Shown here one piece after another: positions 32,878-44,800 of a stretch of 64,000 bases of DNA. The notes under the pieces are model-generated. The model was not told the origin of the DNA and ran no database searches. It worked only from the letters and a program-made list of their open reading frames with translations. Source of the DNA: Protonemura montana. Lineage: Eukaryota > Arthropoda > Insecta > Plecoptera > Nemouridae. The position numbers and the translations under genes are program-made. Numbering within the stretch: position 1 is the stretch's first letter; each line of letters begins with the position of its first letter. Where the stretch lies: contig OX387605.1 of NCBI GenBank assembly GCA_947568835.1, positions 620,001-684,000 of the forward strand, read 5' to 3'.

Positions 32878-35800
32878 CTTTGCATAGCATTCCAAATCTA
32901 GTCAATCCCTTAAAACAACCAAACTTCACATACTAAAAAGAAAAGCATAAACTAACAATTTAAAATAGCCTTGTTTTGTCTTTATATCCAATGTTAGATT
33001 TATTTTACATTTCCAGAAACATTTTTTCACCAAGAGATATTTTAAGTTGATCCAACAATTCATACAATCCCCAAATTGAAAATATTCACAGCCTCATGAT
33101 TCTACTCCTTGGAGATCTTTCATTCTCATCAAATACACTAGAATCGTCTCAAAAAGCCATGGTGTTCAAGTAGCTCAATTGGTTAGAGCAACACCCGCGA
33201 CAGGTGGAGATCGGGGTCCAAGTAGCTCAATTGGTTAGAGCAACACCCGCGACAGGTGGAGATCGGGGTCCAAGTAGCTCAATTGGTTAGAGCAACACCC
33301 GCGACAGGTGGAGATCGGGGTCCAAGTAGCTCAAATGGTTAGAGCAACACCCGCGACAGGTGGAGATCGGGGTTCGAGTCCCCGTTTAGGCATCAATTTT
33401 TGAGACGGTTCTAGTGTTGATAATAATAAAATACCCCGCGCATTGCAAGCGTTTGCAATTTAAATAAGATTTCATCAAAAATTAATCTTTTGTTCCCTGG
33501 ATCTCCTGCGAAGCCACTACAACCGTCTAACTTTCCCATTCCCGGTGCCGCAGGACGCGGCCTCGATCCTGTGCCTTGCGATGTCGACGCTAAACTCCGC
33601 CTTCATGTTTGCTCCGGGTGTCGAAGGGGGCGGAGTAACGAGGGACGCAATAGCGGCGCTGGCTTCACGGCTTCCCAGCGCGACCTTCTCACAGCTGCTG
33701 CGTGCGCTGGCAACACAGGCTTGGAATCCCTGCGCACTTCTGCACGTAGCCCATGCGCTGGCGCTGGCAGTTCCACGCCACGTCTTGCACAACGAGGATC
33801 TCCAGTTGGTAACTAATTTGACCGTTTCTATGAACGGGACTTTGTTTTAAATGTTATCAAGAGTCTAGACTGTAATTACTTGCTATGTGCTCGTGTTTCC
33901 AACACGCAAATCTGTTCATTGGTAACCCATCCAATACCTGACCCAGCGCAGTGTTGCTTAACTTTCATCCCTCCAACCTCTCTCCCGAACAGAACTGGTC
34001 ATGTGTATAATGGTCACCCATCCAATACCTGACCCAGCGCAGTGTTGCTTAACTTTCATCCCTCCAACCTCTCTCCCGAACAGAACTGGTCATGTGTATG
34101 ATGGTCACCCATCCAATACCTGACCCAGCGCAGTGTTGCTAAACTTTCATCCCTCCAACCTCTCTCCCGAACAGAAATGGTCATGTGTATGATGGTCACC
34201 CATCCAATACCTGACCCAGCGCAGTGTTGCTTAACTTTCATCCCTCCAACCTCTCTCCCGAACAGAACTGGTCACGTATATGATGGTCACCCATCCAATA
34301 CCTGACCCAGTGCATCGTTGCCCTACTTTGCTGATCTCTTAAGAGCCTGTACTTTTATGACCCCAAACTTTTTGGTCTTCATAATCTCATCTCTCCCCAG
34401 GTTTGTTCTCTCTTGACGAGCGCGCTGTCAACATCGGGAGCTTGTGTTCGTGCTGCAGTCCAGTGCAGCTTCCTCTCGATGCTGATCAACTTGTCTGACC
34501 CGGCCTCGCTGGGACTTGCCTCTGCGCTGGGTGCGCTGGCTGCACTGGACCGGCTTGCGCTGGCACGCGGCGCAGGATCATGGCGCCAAGCTACTGCGTG
34601 GTTGTGCAAGATGGCGGACCGTGCCGCGGCGGAGACGTACGTGGAAGTCTCGCTCGATGCGATACTGCACGGGAATCCTGGCTGCGTGAGTCTATTGCAA
34701 CATTTTGTTTAGTTGCTACTGTAATGTCAGTGATGCTGTGTTGGTGGTATTTATTGGGGGTTCCTCTGATGGGTATTTTATTATTATAAACACCATAACC
34801 GTCTCATAATTTGATGTCCAAACGGGGACACGAACCCCGATACCTACCTGTCGCGGGTGTTGCTCTAACCAATTGAGCTACTCAAACCCTGATCTCCACC
34901 TATCGCAGGTGTTGCTCCAACCAGTTGAGCTACTTGGACACTGGCTTTTTGAGACAATTTTAGTGTATTTGATGAGAGTGACGGATCTCCAATGAGAAGA
35001 ACCAAGAGGCTGTGAATACTCACAGTCACTCTGATTCTAGTGACGCTATATCTCGTCACAACCTGTCAATCTCGAATAACTCCAATTTGATGTTGGATGC
35101 ATTGAATGTAGATGAAATCTCAATATAGTTTCAAATGAAAATCTCTAAAACTGTAAAAATGCTTCAAGGCTTGAGTTTTTGCGGAAAGTAAACTCACACA
35201 CAGGCACTTTATTTACTTATTCCTCAGATTTTTCACAATTACATACACATAATACACTAGACTAGCCCATAGAGTAGTGATGGCAACCAGTCCAGGATTG
35301 CAAGTGCCAGGTGGCTTTGACAAAAACTATTTCAACTGGGTTTTGAATGCTTAGTGAAGAACAACTAAATTTCCCAACGTTTCGTAACTTGTACCTGCTA
35401 CTTTATCAAGGGTAAGAGCAGTCCTGACAATTGCCATACACGTAATTGGTTAGTTAGTAAAAACGCCAATTTATTCAGGATTTTATTTCAGAAAATTCAA
35501 AATATGTTAGTTTTTTAGTTATTGATCCTGATTATTTAATTTAGATGCATTCAGGAAGCTTGAACTTGGTAATTGTTTTAATTTTATGTGGTTCTTTTGT
35601 TATTGGAAAATTGTCAGGACTGCTCTTACCCTTGATTAAGTAACAGGTACAAGTTACAAAACGTTGGGAAATTCAGTTGTTCTTCACTTAGCATTGAAAA
35701 CCCAGTTGAAATAGTTTTTGTTAAAACTAGTGCTATGTTTACATCAAGTAGACATGAGTTTAAAAACAATAGGGAAATCTCATTAAGATTATTATTTAAT

Positions 35801-38800
35801 TATTATCATTGTGTTCTAATACGCGTTTAAAATAAAATCAGACGTATTTTTTCTTTTTATAATCCGATCATAACTTTTCTATTTCTATTTGTTTTAAGAA
35901 TGGCTAAAATATGAATTCTCGTGGCGGGATTAAAACGGGCTGTGATTAACTACACGTAGTTCTGACGTCATTTTGTTGTTTCCTTTGCGTTCGCTTCTGT
36001 TTTTTGATGTCAAACTGACGTCAGATTTCACTTCATGTCATAAAAAATGGTTACCCTCGTTTTCGTACGAGATTCAAACGCAAACATTTTAAACAGATAT
36101 TTTATTCAAAATTGGATTTAGAAGAAAATTAAAAAAAACATGTTCATTTTTTTCTCACAAAAAAAAATTTGTTTTAAATTTAAAGAGATTATGCCGTTGG
36201 TTTTGTTGCAGCCAAGTGTTTCAAGTTTTGCCCGGGGGCTTGTCTTGTTGATGGATGCTGGTCTGGTGGATCCTGCGCTGGCTCCAGTCCGTGCCTGTCT
36301 GAGCCATGCGCTGGCAAACCTTGCAGTCCGTGCGTACGCCAGCGCAGTTGTGCAGGATCGAGCGCTGTCTCTGCTCGCTGGGATGCTGGACGAGGCCGCT
36401 CAAATACAGCCAGGTAAACATGCGGCGAGAATTGGGAGATTTCCTCATTGACCATTCAACAGGCTTGACAAGCCAATACCATTCAGGTAATTATTATATT
36501 TCTATTTGTATATCTATATTTTGTATTATACTGACGTATTCACATTCATGATCAGTCGAATAAAAACAGAAATTATTATTATTATTATTATTATTATTAT
36601 TGTTTGAGGAAAAACTTGCTTTTTTAAAGCTGTTTTTATTCTATATGATTAGTAACGCAATCGTCTCGGTACTCAGGTTGCGCCGGCCGGTACCTTGCCG
36701 CCGACGACGCCATCTTGTCATTGGCGCGAGACTTCAAGTACGAAGCAATAGAAGCCGTCACGCAGCGCCTGTCGGAGGTGAAGGAGCTGCGGGAGTTTAC
36801 AGCCGCCAACGATTGTGTGTTCGTGTTCACGCAGTTGATGCCGTGCTTTGATGCAGGCGACCTCCACAGGCTGCAGGTCGGTTCACAACACTCGACTCTA
36901 ATTTACATTCTCGTGAGATCACCGAAGTTAAGCAACACTGCGCTGGATCAGGTATTGGATGGGTGACCATCATACACATGACCAGTTCTGTTCGGGAGAG
37001 AGGTTGGAGGGATGAACGTTAAGCAACACTGCGCTGGGTCAGGTATTGGATGGGTGAACATTATACACATGACCAGTTCTGTTCGGGAGAGAGGTTGGAG
37101 GGATGAAAGTTAGTACAGCAACTTCACTCGCCTTGCTTATCAACCTCTCGACAGCATGGATTTGTGGAGGAATCCTGTTGTTCGCGTTGTACCGTCCTTC
37201 GGAAGGGACGTTAAGCCGGTGGTCCCCTTGGTCTTCAACAGGAGTAGGCTACGTGCCGGCACCGGGTTTCCCCTCCTTCCTTCTAAGCTAGGTTAGGTTC
37301 ATCATCATCCTCATCATCATCCACTCATTCACCGACGCCATTAGACTAGTGCCACATGGCACGTTGTCAAAACAGTGCGTCGCTAAACACCAATAATCAA
37401 TCAAATAATGAATTAACTGTAGAACACCTAAAAAATGTTCCTAGGTACAGCTTGAAACCTGATCCAGGATTTGAATGTCAATCGTAGACTAGATTAGAAG
37501 ATCGCCTCGAAATCAGAGAGAAGTTGACGTCAGGTTTAAGACACATTTAAGACTGGACTTAAGTCATGTTATTGTTGTTCCAGGAAACTGCAGTGACGGC
37601 AGCATCACTGGAAACATCACCCGCCATCCGCCAATACCTGGCCCTGCAACTTCTAGCAGCAATGCACCCAATCCCCAGCCTCCTATTGGCTAGCAGTCCA
37701 AACATAGCTCCTCCCTCTGGTCTGCTATTGGTTGGAAAGACTCGTGTGGCCCTTCCCTCCGATCGCCTCGATGTATTGCTCTCAGCTGGTTCTATGAACT
37801 TGGCTCCGCCTCGAGATCCATCGACCAATCGCGACGTAGCGGTCTTGCACGGTCGCTTGGTCAGCGGTAACTTATCGGCTCGTTGGTCGTTACTTTGTTG
37901 CCGCCTTGCAACGACTGCGACGTCATTGATTGAAGTAAACGCTCGGCTGCAGGACTGCATCGACTGCTTGCAGGTACGGGGACAGATGCACTTTTCCTAT
38001 TTTCCTATTTAAAAATTCCTTTTATTCGTTTGGTAACGAACATTCACAAGTATATTTTGAAAAGTATCGGAGGTTTCTGGATACATTTTTGCCCGGTGTG
38101 CTGATTTTACGAGGGGTGACTTTCATTATTAATTTGTTTAGCGCGAGCCTATTAAGAAATTAATGTTAACATTGATAATATTAAAGTATGCCCGAGCTAT
38201 TTTAATTCCAATGTGATGACAGCTCATAATTTCCTACAGTGTTTAACATTTTGATTTTAAACACACAAACACTTCTAGCATTCTGAATATCTACTGGTCA
38301 CTTACTAAATGCTCAAATTCTTTCGTAGAAAAGGGATTTTTTTCTTTTTTCTTTTTGGGTTATAACATAAAGATAAAACACATCCCTTTATAAAATATAA
38401 AATCCTAAACATTAGGCCATTAAGACATGTTTGAAAGGAAACACAACAGAAATCCCCTGAGGCTAGTTTTGAAATACCTAACTTGCTTTTTTATTATTAT
38501 GAACATTATAAACGTCTCAAAAATTGATGCCCAAACAGGGACTCGAACCCCGATCTCCACCTGTCGCAGGTGTTGCTCTAACCAATTGAGCTACTTGGAC
38601 CCCGATCTCCACCTTTCGTGGGTGTTGCTCTAACCAATTGAGCTACTTGGACCCCGATCTCCACCTGTCGCAGGTGTAGCTCTAACCAATTGAGCTACTT
38701 GGACCCCGATCTCCACCTGTCGCGGGTGTTGCTCTAACCAATTAAGCTACTTGGACCCCGATCTCCACCTGTCGCAGGTGTAGCTCTAACCAATTGAGCT

Positions 38801-41800
38801 ACTTGGACCCCGATCTCCACCTGTCGCAGGTGTAGCTCTAACCAATTGAGCTACTTGGACCCCGATCTCCACCTGTCGCGGGTGTTGCTCTAACCAATTG
38901 AGCTACTTGGACCCTGATCTCCACCTGTCGCAGGTGCAGCTCTAACCAATTGAGCTACTTGGACCCCGATCTCCACCTGTCGCGGGTGCAGCTCTAACCA
39001 ATTGAGCTACTTGGACCCCGATCACCACCTGGCACGGGTGTTGCTCTAACCAATTGAGCTACTTGGACCCTGATCTCCACCTGTCGCGGGTGTTGCTCTA
39101 ACCAATTGAACTACTCGAACCCCGATCTCCACCTGTCGCGGGTGTAGCTCTAACCAATTGAGCTACTTGGACACTGGCTTTTTGAGAGGATTTCAGTGTA
39201 TTTGATGAGAATGACGGATCTCCAAGGAGTAGAACCAAGAGGCTGTGAATACTCACAGTCACTCTGATTCTAGTGACGCTATATCAAGTCACAATCTGTC
39301 AAACTCAAATAACTACAATTTAACGTTGGATGCGTTGTATTTTTTTGTTGAAAATTTATTTAAATTGCAAACGCTTGCAATGCGCGGAGTATTTTATTAT
39401 TATGAACTCTATAAATGGTAGAGCAACACCCGCGACAGGTGGAGATCAGGGTTCAAGTAGCTCAATTGGTTAGAGCAACACCCGCGACAGGTGGAGATCA
39501 GGGTTCAAGTAGCTCAATTGGTTAGAGCAACACCCGCGACAGGTGGAGATCGGGGTCCAAGTAGCTCAATTGGTTAGAGCAACACCCGCGACAGGTGGAG
39601 ATCGGGGTTCAAGTAGCTCAATTGGTCAGAGCAACACCCGCGACAGGTGGAGATCGGGGTCCAAGTAGCTCAATTGGTTAGAGCAACACCCGTGACAGGT
39701 GGAGATCGGGGTCCAAGTAGCTCAATTGGTTAGAGCAACACCCGCGACAGGTGGAGATCGGGGTTCAAGTAGCTCAATTGGTCAGAGCAACACCCGCGAC
39801 AGGTGGAGATCGGGGTCCAAGTAGCTCAATTGGTTAGAGCAACACCCGCGACAGGTGGAGATCGGGGTTCAAGTCCCCATTTGGGCATCAATTTTTGAGA
39901 CGGTTATAGTGTTGATAATAATAAAATACCCCGCGCATTGCAAGCATTTGCAATTTAAATAAGATTTCATCTAAAGCTAACTTGCTGCTACCCTCCAGTG
40001 GTCATCCAACTAACACAATGAGTGTTTAGATTTGTAACGGGGCCACCACGTCCCACGTGTCCCATGCACTGACGCTGATCTGGCCCAGCGTGGACTCAGA
40101 TCACCGAGGTCTGGCATTGGATGCACTGGACGTTGTGTGGACAGCGGCGCTGGATTCACGTCGAACTGAAGCTTTCTGGCCGAATATTCAAGCTGCGGTG
40201 GCCGCTGCCTTTCATCCGCTACTCGTTGGGCAAGCTTGGACTCGGCAGCACCTCAACAAGGTAACCTGGGCAACCATTTCTTGGCAACCATTTGTCTGTA
40301 TTGTTTATTAATGAATTGACCTGATATAAGAGCCTTAATCCATTGCTAAGGCTGCAAAATAGTTTGCGTCTGGCTGGGATGTCTCAATGCTCTATATCTT
40401 TATAGAAATTGTGAAATATGGTCGAAAACGCCAGCCCTTGGGCTAGATCGGTAGATGAGTGATGGTCACCCATCCAATACCTGACCCAGCGCAGTGTTGC
40501 TTAACTTTCATCCCTCCAACCTCTCTCCCAAACAGAACTGGTCATGTGTATGATGGTCACCCATCCAATACCTGACCCAGCACAGTGTTGCTTAACTTTC
40601 ATCCCTCCAACCTCTCTCCCGAACAGAACTGGTCATGTGTATGATGGTCACCCATCCAATACCTGACCCAGCGCAGTGTTGCTAAACTCTGTTCTTTGGT
40701 TTCAGTTTGGACTGTCTTTGATTGAGCTGGGGCAGGGCGTGGTGGGACTTGTCAATGTGTTGTTTGAACGACTGGCAGTGGTTGCCGATGGTGAAGCTTT
40801 GTTGATGATGCCTGACGTTCTTATCGAGGGACTACTCTTTGGACCGTCACACCGAAAGGATCAACGGTAAGCCAAGCTCCCGATCGATCTGATTTCCTAT
40901 TTAGATGAAATCTTATTTAACTTACAAACGCTTGCAATGCGCGGGGTTTTTTTTATTATTATCAACACTATAATTGTCTCAAAAATTGATGCCTAAATAG
41001 GCATTTTAAATCAAAAAGCCAGTGTCCAAGTAGCTCAATTGGTTAGAGCAACACCTGTGCTAGGTGGAGATCAGGGTTTGAGTCTCCGTTTAGGCATCAA
41101 TTTTTGAGACAGTTTTAGTGTTGATAATAATAAAAAACTCTTGGTTCACTGTTTGGTTAATAGATTATGTCTTGGAGTTTAGAGATACGGTCAAAGAGCC
41201 AGCGTTATGATAAACTTTCTGCCGAGCAAATGAGGCCGGCAACACGAGGGTATGTTAGGTGCCACCAGATGGCACTTGTAGCCGTCCTATTTAACAAACT
41301 TCTATAATTAAATAATTACAACTCAAAATATTGATTTGCGTTTATCAATTGTAGAGGTTAGCAATAATAAAGATTAATTGAGTGTAACCCAGTTTCAAAT
41401 GCAAGTAATCTGCGAGAAATGACAAAATTAAATTTCTTAACTGTGAAAACAACGGTGACTCCACCTAAAAGAATCCTCTTCTTTGACAAAAACTATTTCA
41501 ACTGGGTTTTGAAAGCTAAGCAAAGGACAACTAAATTTCCCTTTACTTACTTAGCATTGAAAACCCAGTTGAAATAGTTTTTGTTAAAACTAGTGCTAAG
41601 TTTACATCAAGTAGACATGAGTCTGAAAACAATCACAGAAGTGTCTGTTACTTGTGTTTCAGGTTTGAAGAGGAGACGTTGGAGTTGATAAGAAGTCTTG
41701 GTGCCGACTGTTCAGTGAACGAACTGTCACAACCGTGAGTCTCTGAACCGTATTAGCGCCCGCCGAACCACTCTTGTATTACGTTGAGTTTACGTGCCCC

Positions 41801-44800
41801 GTCACGGTAATCACGTCGCCATTCGGGCAGATTACGTTCTTGGCAGCTGATGTTTTTACTTCATAAACTGGTGACATGTAAAGGACATGTTGCAAGAATT
41901 GAGCGGGATCCTGAATTGGTAGTTTAGAAATTTGAACCACTTTTATTATTTATTATTATTTTGTGGTGTTTAACGACGCACTGTTTTGACATCTGTCCAT
42001 GCGGCGCTGGTCTAATGGCGTCGGTGAATGAGAGAATGATGATGATGAACCTAAGCTAGTCTAGAAGGAAGAAGGAGAAATCCGGTGCCGGCACGTAGCC
42101 TACTCCTGTCGAAGACCAAGGGGACCACCGGCTTAACGTCCCTTCCGAAGGACGGTACAACGCGAACAACAGGATTCCTCCACAAATCCATGCTGTCGAG
42201 AGGTTGATAAGCAAGGCGAGTGAAGTTGCTGTACTAACTTTCATCCCTCCAACCTCTCTCCCGAACAGAACTGGTTATGTGTATGATGGTCACCCATCCA
42301 ATACCTGACCCAGCGCAGTGTTGCTTAACTTTCATCCCTCCAACCTCTCTCCCAAACAGAACTGGTCATGTGTATGATGGTCACCCATCCAATACCTGAC
42401 CCAGCGCAGTGTTGCTTAACTTTCATCCCTCCAACCTCTCTCCCGAACAGAACTGGTCATGTGTATGATTGTCACCCATCCAACACCTGACCCAGCGCAG
42501 TGTTGCTTAACTTTCATCCCTCCAGCCTCTCTCCCGAACAGAACTGGTCAGGTGTAGGAACCACTTGTGGGTCCCCGTTTGGGCATCAATTTTTGAGACG
42601 GTTATAGTGTTCATAATAATAAAACGACATGTATGTGACAAACAATACTGTCGAACGTCTTACAATCAAAATAATTATCGTTAAGTTTCTCAGTGAACGT
42701 CCTTCATGGCATAACATGTTACACGACCTGTAGAGTTGTGGGGGCGGATGGCAAAGTCCGGGCGATGTCGTTGAGTCTGCTGCTCCGTGCGACGGCCCAC
42801 GTAGTCGACGGCAGCGGCACGTCGTGGCGGCACGAAGCCTGCGCCTCGCTCACGCTGGCGCTAACACAGCGGCACGATTCACTCACTTGCCGCTACCCGC
42901 GATACTACGCCAACTCAGTGCAACACAAGCTGCGGCACCGCACTTTGCAGGGGCTGCTGCTCATCGCAGGGGGTCTGGACCAGGTGGGTTAAATGTTAGA
43001 TGTTGATACAATTATTTGGTGCTCTTCGACGAAAGTAAGCTACGTGAGCACCTCATCCCTTCTAGGCTTTGTTAGGTTCATCATCAATCATCATTCAATC
43101 ATTTGCCAGTGCCATTAGACCAATGCCGCAACACTGCGCTGGGTCAGGTAATGGATGGGTGACCATCATACACATGACCAGTTCTGTTTGGGAGAGAGGT
43201 TGGAGGTATGAAAGTTAAGCAACACTGCGCTGGGTCAGGTATTGGATGGGTGACTATCATACACATGACCAGTTCTGTTTGGGAGAGAGGTTGGAGGTAT
43301 GAAAGTTAAGCAACACTGCGCTGGGTCAGGTATTGGATGGGTGACTATCATACACATGACCAGTTCTGTTTGGGAGAGAGGTTGGAGGTATGAAAGTTAA
43401 GCAACACTGCGCTGGGTCAGGTATTGGATGGGTTACCATCATACACATGACCAGTTCTGTTCGGGAGTGAGGTTGGAGGTATGAAAGTTAAGCAACACTG
43501 CGCTGGGTCAGGTATTGGATGGGTGACCATCATACTCGTGACCAGTTCTGTTCGGGAGAGACCGCGTTAAAAAAACAGTTAAACTCAGCAAATCAATCAA
43601 TGAAGCCCCAGAAGTTCAACGATGTCACTAAGTTTATCACATGTTTCTTCTGTAGCCTGCCTCGACGATGCTGTTGTCGTGGACCTGGCGTTGCCTAGCA
43701 ACATCAAGCCACCAGCGTTCTGTGCGTTGTCAACTTGAGTGGCTTGCCGCACGACTCACGCTAGCCAATAGGAGCACAGCAGAGCATGAAGCGACCAATC
43801 AGAGGCCACCATGGCTCGGCCCCTCCCACTCTGATGCAACGTTGCAACACGGCGTTGGATTCCAGGGACGGAAGGATCACGACGAACATTCACAAAAGGT
43901 GCATTTTATAGGAAGTCACTTAAAAAATCAAGTTTACGGTTTTTTATTCAATTCACTTTGACTTGAAAAGAAATTCAGATGGAATTAGAATTAAGCAGGA
44001 ATAAAATTTTGACGTGAATAATCAATTCCGTGAATATGTTGTTCTGCTTTATTTTATTATTATGAACACAATTAAACGTCTAAAAAATTGATGATGTTTG
44101 GGCATCAATTTTTTAGACGTTTACAGTGTTCGTAATAATAAAATACCCCGCGCATTGCAAGCGTTTGCAATTTAAATCAGATTTCATCTAAAAACAGTGT
44201 CGTGCCAGCTGGAAGCAAGTTGGTAATGTAATTTTTTAATTATTATTTATATATTTATTAGTCTTAAAATGTTCACACTGTAGGTTATAGGGTGCACTTT
44301 CAGCAGAATGTACAGTCTAATTTCTAAAATGAACATAAATACAAAGTATAATTAGATGAAATCTTATTTAAATTGCAAACGCTTGCAATGTGCGGGGTAT
44401 TTTATTATTAACAACACTATAACCGTCTCAAAAATTGATGCTTAAACACAGACTCGAACCCCGATCTCCACCTGTCGCGGGTGTTGCTCTAACCAATTGA
44501 GCTACTTGGACACTGGCTTTTTGAGACGTTTTTAGTGTATTTGATGAGAATGACGGATCTCCAAGGAGTAGAACCAAGAGGCTGTGAATACTCACAGTCA
44601 CTCTGATTCTAGTGACGCTATATCACGTCACAACCTGTCAAACTCGAGTAACTCCAATTTGACGTTGGATTCGTTGCTGTATTAGGATGAAATCTTATTT
44701 AAATTACAAACGCTTGCAATGCGCGGGGTATTTTTAGTATTATTATTTTATTATTTAATGTTAATTGCTTTAAGATTTGGGTAATTGCAGAACAAATCAA

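Noticed and set aside
31788..32887. Open frames of 100-235 codons repeating [20 protein letters not shown]
   Set aside because: Produced by the 26-bp minisatellite (78-bp superperiod) in TARBP1 intron 2; the same peptide appears in all three frames.
34379..34609. Minus-strand frame rich in Ala/Ser opposite TARBP1 exon 4
   Set aside because: Antisense shadow of a GC-rich coding exon.
36900..37080. A genuine 5S rRNA gene
   Set aside because: Only the internal promoter segment matches; the 5' and 3' ends of 5S are missing and the sequence runs into a SINE body.
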